Origin: Actinoplanes flavus
GTDB lineage: Bacteria; Actinomycetota; Actinomycetes; Mycobacteriales; Micromonosporaceae
NCBI RefSeq assembly: GCF_017592555.1
Contig: NZ_JAGFNS010000007.1
Location: 146,391-210,390 of the forward strand
Direction of reading: 5' to 3'
Length of the DNA stretch: 64,000 bases
The notes below the pieces were generated by a model. It was not told the DNA's origin. It worked only from the letters and a program-made list of their open reading frames with translations, and searched no databases. Made by a program: the position numbers and the translations under genes. Numbering within the stretch: the stretch's first letter is position 1; each line of letters starts with the position of its first letter. Positions 7,258 to 15,940 of this stretch are shown piece by piece.

Positions 7258-9381
7258 TCAGGGCAGCCAGCCGGGGTTCGTGCCGACCGTGGTCAGCCGC
7301 TGCGTCGCGCGGGACAGGGCCACGTAGAGGGTGCGGACCCCGGCCGGGTCGATAGCGATCTGCGCCGGCTCGACCAGCACGACGGCGTCGTACTCCATGC
7401 CCTTGGCCTCCAGCGCGGTCACCACCTGCACCCGCTCCGGCAGCCCGGCCACCCAGCCGGCCACCTCGTCGTGCCGCGGCACCGGCATGATCACGCCGAT
7501 CGTGCCGTCCACCTCGGCGAGGTGCTTCTCGGTCAGCTCCCGGACCGCCTCCGGAAGACCGCCGGTGGTCACCGTCACATCGGCCGGTTCGACCCCGGTG
7601 CTGCGCACCGCGGAGGGCAACGGCAGATCCGGCATGATCGTACGGATGACGCGCGCCGCCACCTCGAAGATCTCCGACGAGTTCCGGTAGTTCGTGGTCA
7701 GCGCGTAGCTGTTGCGCTTGCGGGTGCCCAGTGCCCGATCGCGGGCCCGGTCCAGCTCCTCCGGGTCGCCGGACCACGCGGTCTGCGCCGGGTCGCCGAC
7801 GATCGTCCAGGACGCGTACTGCCCGCGCCGCCCGATCATGCGCCACTGCATCGGCGTCACGTCCTGCGACTCGTCGACGACCACGTGCGCGAACTCCCGG
7901 TAGTCCTCCTCGCGCCGCACCTGCTGGGCGCGGGCCGCCGCCTGCCGGTCCGCGTACGTGCTGACCTCCTGGATCCCGTCCCGGACGTGGAACGGGTTCT
8001 TCGTCTTCCGCTGCGGCTGCCGGGGACGGCCCATCAGCTCGTCCAGCTCGTCCAGCAGCGCCACGTCGGAGATCGTCGGCCCGTGCTCGGCCAGCGCGTC
8101 GAACGAGCCCTGCAACGCGGCGATCTCGTCCCGGGAGAGGACACCGTTCGCGTACGCCCGGAGCCGTCCCGGGTCGGCCAGCCAGCGCAGCACCCGCATC
8201 GGCGTGAACCGCGGCCACCACGCCTTCAGGAACTCCCGGAAGTCGGTGCGGTCGGCCAGCTCCGACTCGAACTCCTTCTTCTCCGGCAGCCCGCTCACCC
8301 GCGCCTCCCGGGCCTGCGCCCAGAGCGCGTCGAAGACCCGGTCGAAGCCGTGCCCGCGGACCTCGTTGCGCCGCGCGCCCCGGGGCAGCGCCGAGCGCCG
8401 GATCCGGTCCAGTGCGTTCGCGTCCAGCCGGAGCAGCGTGCCGCGGTAGAGCAGGCGCAGCTCGGTCGGCGCCCCCGGCACCGCGTCGTGCGAGGCCCGC
8501 TCCAGCACCCGCCGCATCCGCAGCGAACCCTTGATCGCGGCCACCTCGCCGGAGTCGACCCGGGTGGCGTCGTAGCCGGGCACCAGCGAGCCGAGCGAGC
8601 GCAGCGTCGCCGTCTCCTCGCCGAGCGACGGCAGGACGGTCGCGATGTACTCCACGAAGACGCCGGACGGGCCCACCACCAGGATGCCGCCGCCGGCGAA
8701 CCGGCTGCGGTCCGAGTACAGCAGGTAGGCCGCCCGGTGCAGGGCCACCGCGGTCTTCCCGGTGCCCGGTCCGCCGGTCACGATCGTCACACCGGAGGCG
8801 GGGGAGCGGATCGCCTCGTCCTGCTCGCGCTGGATGGTGGCGACGATGTCCCGCATCCCGCGGCCGGTCGCCTTCGCCAGGCTGGCCAGCAGCGCGCCGT
8901 CACCGACCACACGCATCCCGTCGGGGGCCGCGTCCGGGTCGAGGAGGTCGTCCTCGATGCCGATGACCCGCTCCCGGCTGGACTGGATCATGCGGCGGCG
9001 GACCACGCCGAGCGGCTCGGCCGCGGTGGCCCGGTAGAACGCCGCGGCGGCCGGCGCCCGCCAGTCCACCACCAGCGGTTTCGAGCCGTCGTCGCGGATG
9101 CCCATCCGGCCCACGTAGTGGGTGGCGCCGGTCTTGAGGTCGAGGCGGCCGAAGACGAGGCCCTCGTACTCCGTGTCGAGGGCGTGCCGGCGGCGGGCCG
9201 CGTGGAAGACCATCGCGTCGCGCTCCACCAGCGCCCCGAAGGTGCCCACCCCGGCCAGGCGGTAGCCCTCCTTCTCGGCGCGGGAGGCGTCCCGGCGCAG
9301 TTCGGCGAGGCGGGCGTAGACGCGGTCCACGTGCTGCTGCTCGACCGCGATCTCCTGTTGCAGGACGGTGGTGTCGCTCAA
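7258..9381 (-). CDS. HelD/HelR-like RNA polymerase recycling ATPase (UvrD-fold)
   Basis: About 707 residues of the UvrD/Rep-like superfamily 1 fold. The N-terminal coiled coil (VLQQEIAVEQQHVDRVYARLAELRRDA) is the arm HelD proteins push into RNA polymerase. Walker A is GGPGTGKTAVALHRAAYLL; the DEXX-like motif is VVDESQDVTPMQW; later motifs include NYRNSSEIFEVA and LEAKGMEYDAVVLV. HelD/HelR proteins release stalled RNA polymerase, and actinobacterial HelR can displace rifamycins. The likely start is TTG 9381 (LSDTTVLQQ) after GAGGGAG; an ATG lies further upstream in a non-conserved stretch. No rifamycin-associated element was found upstream. Confidence 0.85.
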   Translation of the reverse strand: MSDTTVLQQEIAVEQQHVDRVYARLAELRRDASRAEKEGYRLAGVGTFGALVERDAMVFHAARRRHALDTEYEGLVFGRLDLKTGATHYVGRMGIRDDGSKPLVVDWRAPAAAAFYRATAAEPLGVVRRRMIQSSRERVIGIEDDLLDPDAAPDGMRVVGDGALLASLAKATGRGMRDIVATIQREQDEAIRSPASGVTIVTGGPGTGKTAVALHRAAYLLYSDRSRFAGGGILVVGPSGVFVEYIATVLPSLGEETATLRSLGSLVPGYDATRVDSGEVAAIKGSLRMRRVLERASHDAVPGAPTELRLLYRGTLLRLDANALDRIRRSALPRGARRNEVRGHGFDRVFDALWAQAREARVSGLPEKKEFESELADRTDFREFLKAWWPRFTPMRVLRWLADPGRLRAYANGVLSRDEIAALQGSFDALAEHGPTISDVALLDELDELMGRPRQPQRKTKNPFHVRDGIQEVSTYADRQAAARAQQVRREEDYREFAHVVVDESQDVTPMQWRMIGRRGQYASWTIVGDPAQTAWSGDPEELDRARDRALGTRKRNSYALTTNYRNSSEIFEVAARVIRTIMPDLPLPSAVRSTGVEPADVTVTTGGLPEAVRELTEKHLAEVDGTIGVIMPVPRHDEVAGWVAGLPERVQVVTALEAKGMEYDAVVLVEPAQIAIDPAGVRTLYVALSRATQRLTTVGTNPGWLP

Positions 9382-9569
9382 GTCCGCTGTTCTCCCTCTC
9401 GTGGCGCACCACCAAAGCGCGCTCGGCGCGAAGGGGGCAATCGAACTTACTCCCACGCCCCGGTCCGCGTCGAACGAGCCCGGCGGTCACCCCGTGGTCG
9501 GAACTTTTTAGGATCCTCGCCGAAACCCCACGAGATGTGCATTTCCGAAGGAAACGATCGGGGCGCCGA

Positions 9570-10523
9570 CTACGCCGCCCGGGAGCAGCGGCTCGGGCGG
9601 GTCAGCGCGCGACGGGCCCGCTTGGCGTCCCGGGCGGCCCGGCGGACGATCGCGACCAGCGCCTCCGACACCTCCTCCGGCCGTTCCAGCGGCAGCATGT
9701 GCCCGGCCCCGGGCAGCACGGTCAGCTCGGCCCCGGTGAGCGCCCCGGCGATCGACTCGGCGCAGGCCGGCGGGGTGAGCCGGTCCCGGTCGCCGACCAG
9801 CACGGTGGCCGGCATCCCGCTCAGCTCGGCCAGCGTGTCCAGTCGCAGCTGGGCGCCGACCGACTCCCGGAAGCCGCCGATCGACCGCAGCGGCGCCCGG
9901 CCCAGGCTGCGCATGGTCAGCAGCATGGCCTCCTCGGCGCAGTCGTCACCGAAGAGCAGCCAGCGCAGGGCCGGCCGCAGGGCGGGCAGCACGGCCCGGT
10001 GCGGGCGCCAGGTGCCGGAACGGGCGAGCAGCCCCGCCCCGAAGGTCTCTCCGGCCCGCAGCAGGTTGGCCAGGCTGCCGGGCAGCCCGTACCGGGTGTG
10101 GGTGTGGCCCTCGGCGGTGGTCGAGACCAGGAGCAGGCCGGCCACCCGCGCGGCGAACTCGCCGGGATGGCGGTGGGCGTACTCCATGATCGTCATCCCG
10201 CCCATCGAATGCCCGGCCAGTACGACCGGGCCGGTTGGCGCGCAACGGCGGATCACCTCCGCCATGTCGTCGCCGAGCCGGGCCAGTGTGGCCTCGCCCA
10301 ACCGGGTGGCGCCGGACCGGCCGTGGCCGCGGCTGTCGAAGGCGATCACCCGGGGCGCCTTGCGGCCCATTCCGGCGAGAGCGGTGATCTGGTGTTGCCA
10401 GGTCCGGCGGTCGAGGCACCAGCCATGCGCCAGCACCACGGTGACCTGGGCGTCCTGGGGGCCGGAGATCGACACATGCAGCCGGACGCCGTCGGCCGTG
10501 GTGATCTCGGAACGCGTCTGCAT
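9570..10523 (-). CDS. Alpha/beta-hydrolase fold enzyme
   Basis: 317 residues. Catalytic triad visible: nucleophile Ser106 in GHSMGG, Asp in VLVGDRDRLTPP, His in GAGHMLPLE; oxyanion region LAHGWCLDRRTW. The family covers esterases, epoxide hydrolases and haloperoxidase-like proteins, so the substrate is open. The C-terminus ends in an Arg-rich tail (AARDAKRARRALTRPSR). The start ATG 10523 follows GGAGGTGCCC, a strong ribosome-binding site; a further-upstream ATG is rejected. Divergent from carbonic anhydrase with 180 bp between. Confidence 0.85.
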   Translation of the reverse strand: MQTRSEITTADGVRLHVSISGPQDAQVTVVLAHGWCLDRRTWQHQITALAGMGRKAPRVIAFDSRGHGRSGATRLGEATLARLGDDMAEVIRRCAPTGPVVLAGHSMGGMTIMEYAHRHPGEFAARVAGLLLVSTTAEGHTHTRYGLPGSLANLLRAGETFGAGLLARSGTWRPHRAVLPALRPALRWLLFGDDCAEEAMLLTMRSLGRAPLRSIGGFRESVGAQLRLDTLAELSGMPATVLVGDRDRLTPPACAESIAGALTGAELTVLPGAGHMLPLERPEEVSEALVAIVRRAARDAKRARRALTRPSRCSRAA

Positions 10524-10703
10524 GGGCACCTCCGTGATGTTCACGGTCCCCGTGTACCCACGGGTAATAAGCATCACTCGTGATCACCACGATTGCCAGC
10601 TTGTTTCGATCCAATTTCCGGCTGATGGGGGCCGGAAGCCTCTGGACCGTGAGTTAGCTCGCAAACACTGTTGCGAGCGGCCGGGCCGACCAGAATCTCC
10701 ACT

Positions 10704-11321
10704 ATGACGGCCACTCGCGATGCCCAGGTCAGCACGCCCGCAGCCGCCTTGAGCGAGCTCATCTCAGGCAACAAACGTTTCGTCTACGGACACCCCCGCT
10801 ACGGCCACGACGTCGCCCAGGCGGCGGCCACCGCGCAGGGGCAGAAGCCGCACTCGCTGGTGTTCGGGTGCATCGACTCCCGGGTGCCCCTGGAGGCGAT
10901 CTTCGACCAGTCGTTCGGCTCGATCTGCGTGGCCCGTTCGGGGGCGCACGTGCTGGACCGCTCGCTGATCGGCTCGATCAACTTCGCGGTGGCCGAGCTG
11001 GGCGTCTCGCTGATCCTGGTGGTCGGGCACAAACGCTGCGGCGCGGTGCACGCCACCGTGCAGGCGCTGCGGGACGGCGCCACCCCGGGCAGCGACTCGG
11101 GGTCGGTCGGCTATCTGGTGGACGAGCTGGCGCCGGCCGTGCAGGAGGTGGGCCTGGACGGCGAGGGCGCCGAGGAGAAGGCGGTCCGCAAGCACGTCGG
11201 GCGCACGGTGGAGCGGCTGCGCGAGAACCCGGGTCTGGCCGAAGAGATCGCCGCCGGCCGGGTCCGGGTGGTCGGCGCCGTCTACGACCTGGACAGCGGC
11301 TGGGTCGAATTCCTCGACTGA
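10704..11321 (+). CDS. Beta-class carbonic anhydrase
   Basis: 205 residues. Catalyses reversible hydration of CO2 to bicarbonate in the cytosol. Zinc ligands are Cys56 (in CIDSR), His109 and Cys112 (in GHKRCGAV), with the Asp58-Arg60 dyad. Length and motif order fit plant-type beta enzymes. Bicarbonate supplied here would feed acyl-CoA carboxylases such as the one encoded at 14.5 kb. ATG 10704 is chosen by family alignment; the ribosome-binding site is weak and an upstream in-frame codon at 10671 is less likely. A strong hairpin follows. Confidence 0.9.
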   Translation: MTATRDAQVSTPAAALSELISGNKRFVYGHPRYGHDVAQAAATAQGQKPHSLVFGCIDSRVPLEAIFDQSFGSICVARSGAHVLDRSLIGSINFAVAELGVSLILVVGHKRCGAVHATVQALRDGATPGSDSGSVGYLVDELAPAVQEVGLDGEGAEEKAVRKHVGRTVERLRENPGLAEEIAAGRVRVVGAVYDLDSGWVEFLD

Positions 11322-11341
11322 TCTTGTGCTGATCATGCGAA

Positions 11342-11374
11342 AAGGCGCCTCCCGGGAAAACCGGGAGGCGCCTT
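11342..11374. terminator. Bidirectional terminator, 14-bp perfect stem
   Basis: AAGGCGCCTCCCGG, loop GAAAA, then the exact complement, lying between the convergent carbonic anhydrase gene and the 108-residue gene. It can end transcription from both sides. Confidence 0.85.
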
Positions 11375-11387
11375 CTCGTGTGCTTGC

Positions 11388-11714
11388 TCAGCCCTCGAAG
11401 ACGCCGGCGTCCACGAGCCGCTTCTCGGTGTCGGCCCAGCCGTGGTCCGGGTTCACGGTGTGCAGGCTGGTCAGTTCGGCGCGGATCTTGGCGCCGTGAC
11501 CGGCGGCCGCCAGCACCCGGATCTCCTCGACGAACGCGTCCGAGTCGGTCTGCAGGTGCGTGGTCTTGCCGTTGGTCAGGTTGCGCACATACGCGAAGCG
11601 GCCGTTGGCGAGCGGGATGAGGTACTTGTACTCACCGAGCACGCTGAGGGCGCCACCGCTGCCCTGGCCGGCGCGGACTGATGCGCGGGCGGTCTTTGAA
11701 GTGTTGCTCGCCAC
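11388..11714 (-). CDS. Conserved hypothetical protein, 108 residues
   Basis: No named family. The N-terminus is basic and Ser/Thr-rich (VASNTSKTARASVRAG); the rest looks like a compact domain with YKYLIPLANGRFAYVRNLTNGKTTHLQTDS and a C-terminal helix ending TEKRLVDAGVFEG. Start is GTG 11714, seven bases after AAGGAG; upstream frame is not conserved in character. It is a single-gene unit whose 3' end abuts a shared terminator. Confidence 0.72.
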   Translation of the reverse strand: MASNTSKTARASVRAGQGSGGALSVLGEYKYLIPLANGRFAYVRNLTNGKTTHLQTDSDAFVEEIRVLAAAGHGAKIRAELTSLHTVNPDHGWADTEKRLVDAGVFEG

Positions 11715-11959
11715 GGCGGTACTCCTTGAAGGAAAGCTGTAAAGGCAGAAAAAAGGCCGTGGCAACTCTACACGACGGCCCCGGAACCATACCGTCGGAG
11801 CAGGTAACAGCGTTGGGCAGGGTATGCCACTACGGCCGCTCCCATAGTCGATGTTGTGGATTCTCTGGCGCACCATCCGTACCACCCGGCATCATGGGAC
11901 ACGATCAACCGCGGTCGAGGTCGTAGGGGAAGACGCACCTCGGTCTCCGGGAGGTCACC

Positions 11960-12451
11960 GTGCCAACGTGTGGCGTCGTATACGTCCACTCGACCCCACT
12001 CGCCGTGTGCCAGCATGTCGAGTGGGCGATCGCGCGCGTCCTGACCGCGCCGGTCAATCTGCAATGGACCGTGCAACCGGTCGATCCGAGCATGCGCCGA
12101 GCCGAGTGCAGCTGGACCGGCCGAGCCGGTACTGGCGCCGAGCTGGCTGCTGCCCTGCGGCAGTGGCCCATGATCCGATTCGAGGTCACCGAGGAACCCA
12201 GCCCGGGTGTCGACGGGGAGCGGTTCATGCACGTTCCCGGCCGTGGGCTGTTCCACGGGGTCATGGGCGCTTCGGGCGACATCCAGATCGGTGAGGACCG
12301 GCTGCGCGCCATCATGTCCTCGGTCCGTGCGCCCGAGGCGCTGTCGCATGCGCTGGAGAAGGCGCTGGGCACCGCGTGGGACGTCGAACTGGAGCCCTAC
12401 CGCTACGCCGGTGACGGCGCGCCGGTGACCCTGCTCACCCGGGTCGGCTGA
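11960..12451 (+). CDS. DUF3145 family protein
   Basis: 163 residues matching the actinobacterial DUF3145 family over its whole length: N-terminal GVVYVHSTPLAVCQHVEWA, then NLQWTVQPV, WPMIRFEVTEEPSPG and GRGLFHGVMGASGDIQIGEDRLR. The role is unknown; it is among the most conserved unknown proteins in Actinobacteria. Start GTG 11960, preceded by GGGAGGTCACC. Confidence 0.9.
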   Translation: MPTCGVVYVHSTPLAVCQHVEWAIARVLTAPVNLQWTVQPVDPSMRRAECSWTGRAGTGAELAAALRQWPMIRFEVTEEPSPGVDGERFMHVPGRGLFHGVMGASGDIQIGEDRLRAIMSSVRAPEALSHALEKALGTAWDVELEPYRYAGDGAPVTLLTRVG

Positions 12452-12542
12452 CCGCTGTCCCCGATGATCAGGGCAAAACTCCCTGAACCATGCTCAAAAC
12501 CCGGGTGGGGTCAAGTAGCGACCTTTGCCGTGAACTGGTTCG

Positions 12543-14258
12543 ATGGCGATCGTGAAGAGTCTGTCGCGTGCCCTCGCCGTACCTCTGCTCCTTCTTCTCG
12601 GAGCATGTGGCGACGAGCCGGCCCCGGCCCCGGCCGCGACGAGATCCGCCCCGCCGGTGGTGAGCGTCCCGCCGTCGGCCGGCGGCGACCCGGCCACGCG
12701 GGCCGCCGAGGTGGTCGCCCGGCTCAGTGACGAGGACCTGGCCGGGCAGGTGCTGATGCCCTACGCCTACGGCGGCTCGGCCACCACGGTCGATCCGGAC
12801 AACGCGAAGGCCAACCAGGGCCTGGCCGGCGTGGACACCCCGGCCGAGATGATCACGAAGTACCGGCTCGGCGGCCTCATCCTGGTCGGATTCACCGTGG
12901 ACGACCCGACCAGCAAGACCAACCCCACCACCAACGTGGAGAACCCCGCGCAGGTCCGCGAGCTCACCGCCGGACTCCAGCAGGCGGCCGGGAAACTGCC
13001 CGCCACGGCGCCGCTGATGATCGGCATGGACCAGGAGTACGGCGTCGTCACCCGGGTCGCCGACGGGGTCACCATGCTGCCGTCCGCGCTGGCGTTCGGC
13101 GCCGCCCGGAAACCGGCCCTCACCGAGGCCGCCTGGCACGCCGCCGGCGAGGAACTCGCCGCGATGGGCGTCACCGTCGACTTCGCCCCGGTCGCCGACA
13201 CGCTGAACAGCGGCGGCGGAGGCGTGATCGGATCACGCTCGTTCGGCAGCGACCCCCGGGTGAACGCCGGACAGGTCGCCGCCGCCGTCCGCGGCCTCCA
13301 GTCGGCCGGCGTCGCCGCGACGCTCAAACACTTCCCGGGGCACGGTCACACCACCGCCGACAGCCACAGCGAGCTGCCGCTGATCGGCCAGAGCCGCAGG
13401 ACGTGGGAGACGCAGGACCTGCCGCCGTTCCGCTCCGGCATCGAGGCGGGCGCCGGCCTGGTCATGTCCGGCCACCTGAACCTGTCCTCGGTCGACAAGG
13501 GCGTCCCGGCCACCTTCTCCCACAAGATCATGACCGAGGTGCTCCGCGGGCAGCTCAAGTTCACCGGGGTGGCCGTCACCGACGCCATGAACATGGCCCC
13601 CGCCAAGCAGTGGCCGGCCGGCGAGGCGGCCGTGCGGGCCCTCAACGCCGGCAACGACATGCTGCTCATGCCGCCGGACATCGGCGCGGCCCGGGACGGC
13701 ATCCTGGCCGGCCTGCAGACCGGCGCCCTCAAACGGGAACGCCTCACCGAAGCGGTCACCCGCATCCTCACCCTCAAGTTCACGACCGCGCTCACCCCGC
13801 AGCCCGACCTCGCGGTGATCGGCTCCGCGGCACACGAGAAGGCCGTCGCCGCCGCCGACGCCGCCGCTGTCACGATCCTGCGTGGCCGCTGCGCCGGGCC
13901 GCTGACCACCGGGCCCGTCTCGGTCACCGCCCCGGCCGCCCGCGAGGTCGCCCGGGTCAACCTGGTCAAGGCCCTCCAGACGGCCGGCGTCCCGGTCCAG
14001 ACGTCCGGCGGCACGGTCATCCACCTGGCCGGCTACGGCGACGAACGCGTCGACCTCAACGACCGGGCGGCGATCACCGTGATGATGGACTCACCCGGCC
14101 TGCTCGCGTCGGCCACCTCGCCGACACTGATCGCCACGTACTCGTCGAGCCGCCTCTCCATGGAGGCGCTCGCCGCGGTGATCGCCGGAAAGGCCGCGGC
14201 GCCGGGCCGGTCACCCATCGCGGTCGGCAAGCTCCCCCGGAGTGCCTGCGCCGCATAA
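12543..14258 (+). CDS. GH3 beta-N-acetylhexosaminidase-type lipoprotein
   Basis: 571 residues. The N-terminus is a lipoprotein signal with lipobox LLLLLGAC, so the enzyme is tethered outside the membrane. The GH3 domain has the NagZ-type signature KHFPGHGHTTADSH (general acid/base His-Asp dyad) and the nucleophile Asp in VAVTDAMNM. Such enzymes remove N-acetylglucosamine from muropeptides or chitin fragments. The ~190 residues after the barrel form the GH3 C-terminal domain. Placed near cell-envelope genes but a single transcription unit. Start ATG 12543; a lipoprotein signal begins immediately, supporting it. Confidence 0.92.
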   Translation: MAIVKSLSRALAVPLLLLLGACGDEPAPAPAATRSAPPVVSVPPSAGGDPATRAAEVVARLSDEDLAGQVLMPYAYGGSATTVDPDNAKANQGLAGVDTPAEMITKYRLGGLILVGFTVDDPTSKTNPTTNVENPAQVRELTAGLQQAAGKLPATAPLMIGMDQEYGVVTRVADGVTMLPSALAFGAARKPALTEAAWHAAGEELAAMGVTVDFAPVADTLNSGGGGVIGSRSFGSDPRVNAGQVAAAVRGLQSAGVAATLKHFPGHGHTTADSHSELPLIGQSRRTWETQDLPPFRSGIEAGAGLVMSGHLNLSSVDKGVPATFSHKIMTEVLRGQLKFTGVAVTDAMNMAPAKQWPAGEAAVRALNAGNDMLLMPPDIGAARDGILAGLQTGALKRERLTEAVTRILTLKFTTALTPQPDLAVIGSAAHEKAVAAADAAAVTILRGRCAGPLTTGPVSVTAPAAREVARVNLVKALQTAGVPVQTSGGTVIHLAGYGDERVDLNDRAAITVMMDSPGLLASATSPTLIATYSSSRLSMEALAAVIAGKAAAPGRSPIAVGKLPRSACAA

Positions 14259-14343
14259 CCCCTCTCCGGTACGGGCGACTCCGCCCACCGCCGAGATTCC
14301 CCGTCCCGCCCGCTCCACGCGAGCGGGCTGCGGGGTTGCGCCC

Positions 14344-14368
14344 GTGCCGCGCCCGGTGGGCGCGGCAC
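14344..14368. terminator. Hairpin between convergent nagZ-like and accD genes
   Basis: GTGCCGCGCCC, loop GGT, exact complement: an 11-bp stem in the 197-bp convergent gap. Probably bidirectional. Nothing else recognisable lies in that gap. Confidence 0.65.
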
Positions 14369-14455
14369 AGGCTGGAGCCGGCAGATGCTCGCGTGGCGCC
14401 ACGGGACGGTCGCACGAGGGCGGGGCGGCGTCGCGCGTACCGGAAATGGGGTGTT

Positions 14456-15940
14456 TCAGAGGGGGATGCTGCCGTGGGGGCCCCGGCCGGCGGGGGCGGC
14501 GGCCAGGGCCAGCGCTATGCGGCGGCGGGTGTGTGCGGGGGGTATGACCGCGTCGACCACGCCGATCTCGACCGCTCGGTCGATGCCGCCGGTCTGGGCC
14601 GATTCGTGGGTGGCCAGCTGGCCGCGGAGGTGGGCGCGGCGGCCGGGTGGGGTGGCGGCCAGGCGTTTGCGGTGCAGGACGTCGACCGCGGCTTCGGGAG
14701 TGAGGGCCGCGACCTCGGCGGTGGGCCAGGCGAAGACGGCGGTGGCGCCGAGGGCGCGGGAGTTCATGGCGATGTACGAGCCGCCGTAGGCCCGGCGGGT
14801 GACCAGGGTGACGCGGGGCACCACCGCGTCGGCGAAGGCGTGCAGCAGCTTGGCGCCGCGGCGGACCACGCCGTCCCCGTCGTGGCCGGGGCCGGGCAGG
14901 TAGCCGGGAGTGTCGGCCAGGACGATCAGCGGGACGGCCAGGGCGTCGCACATCCGGACGAAGCGGGCGGCCTTCTCGGCGGCGCCGGCGTCCAGGGAGC
15001 CGTCGAGGACCAGGGGGTTGTTGGCCACCACGCCGACCGTGCGGCCGGCGAACCGGCCGAGGACGGTGACGATGTTCGGCGCCCAGTCGGCGTGCAATTC
15101 CGTGCCGGTGGCGTCGAGCAGGGCCTGGACCAGCGGTTTCACGTCGTAGGGCAGGTTCGGGCCGGACGGCAGGAGAGCGTCCGGGGAACCGCCGGCACGA
15201 CTGCCGAGGGGCACGTCGTCGGGGGAGAGGCGGCCCTGGCGGCCCAGCAGGAGGACCATCTCGCGGGTCCGGGCCAGGGCTTCGGCGTCGTTCGCGGCGG
15301 TGAGGTGGACGACCTCGGAGCCGGCGGCGCCGGACGGGCCGGACGAGGCGCCGGACGGGTCGGAGCGGGCGGCGACGGACGCGCTGGACGGGCCGTCGCC
15401 GGACGGGGCGGACGAGGCGGCGCCGGACGGGTCGGAGCGGGCGGCGCCGGACGGGGCGTCGCCGGTCACGAAGACCCGGCCCGCCCGGCTCGCGATCACG
15501 ATGTCGGTGAGGGCGGGGCCGTACGCGGCGCTGCCGAGCGCCGGGCCGAGCACCGCGGAGATCTGTGGCACCCGGCCGGACGCCCGGACCATGGCCGCGA
15601 AGACCTGGCCGGCGCCGTCCAGCGCGACCACGCCCTCGGCCAGGCGGGCGCCGCCGGAGTGCCAGAGGCCGGCGACCGGGACGCGGTCGCGGACCGCGGT
15701 GTCGATCGCCGTGACGATGCGCCGGCAGCCGTCCAGGCCCAGTGCGCCGCCCATCCGGGTGGCGTCGGTGGCGAAGGCGACCGCCGGTGTCCCGTCGACC
15801 TGGCCGCGCCCGTACAGCACGCCCGAGTCGTCCCTCGCCGCCAGCAGCCGAAGCGTGCCGCGGTCGAAGAGCGCCTTGAGCCGTTGTTCCGGATCGCGGT
15901 GGTCGACGGGATCGGGTTGACCGGAGGGGATCAGCGTCAG
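14456..15940 (-). CDS. Acyl-CoA carboxylase carboxyltransferase subunit (AccD6-like)
   Basis: About 494 residues, the carboxyltransferase beta subunit that makes malonyl-CoA; last gene of the FAS-II operon, the position of accD6 in M. tuberculosis. N-half: DDSGVLYGRGQVDGTPAV, ATDATRMGGALG, GLWHSGGARLAEG, PQISAVLGPALGSAAYGPAL. C-half: FVRMCDALAVPLIVLADTPGY, RRAYGGSYIAMNSRALGA. Odd point one: the segment after GRVFVTG (about 15316-15466), normally carrying the TGE...LGG...H...SG motif, is a Ser/Ala/Gly/Pro/Asp repeat. Odd point two: no ATG, GTG or TTG exists in frame between the fabF stop and the conserved region; CTG 15940 overlaps the fabF stop as CTGA and is the likely start (CTG 15934 is an alternative). 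Confidence 0.85.
   Translation of the reverse strand: MTLIPSGQPDPVDHRDPEQRLKALFDRGTLRLLAARDDSGVLYGRGQVDGTPAVAFATDATRMGGALGLDGCRRIVTAIDTAVRDRVPVAGLWHSGGARLAEGVVALDGAGQVFAAMVRASGRVPQISAVLGPALGSAAYGPALTDIVIASRAGRVFVTGDAPSGAARSDPSGAASSAPSGDGPSSASVAARSDPSGASSGPSGAAGSEVVHLTAANDAEALARTREMVLLLGRQGRLSPDDVPLGSRAGGSPDALLPSGPNLPYDVKPLVQALLDATGTELHADWAPNIVTVLGRFAGRTVGVVANNPLVLDGSLDAGAAEKAARFVRMCDALAVPLIVLADTPGYLPGPGHDGDGVVRRGAKLLHAFADAVVPRVTLVTRRAYGGSYIAMNSRALGATAVFAWPTAEVAALTPEAAVDVLHRKRLAATPPGRRAHLRGQLATHESAQTGGIDRAVEIGVVDAVIPPAHTRRRIALALAAAPAGRGPHGSIPL
15316..15466 (-). repeat. Low-complexity repeat inside accD
   Basis: Imperfect repeats of GGACGGG(T/G)CGGAGCGGGC-like units encode alternating DPSGA / APSG / SGAARSDPSG residues in the AccD reading frame. 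The frame is kept. It replaces residues that are conserved in AccD homologues. Confidence 0.75.

Noticed and set aside
9382..9569. Rifamycin-associated element upstream of the HelR-like gene
   Set aside because: No matching inverted GGGGCTTG-type motif is visible.
7471..10707. 1078-residue plus-strand frame
   Set aside because: Antisense to the HelR-like and hydrolase genes; Arg/His/Pro/Gly-rich composition typical of GC-rich shadow frames.
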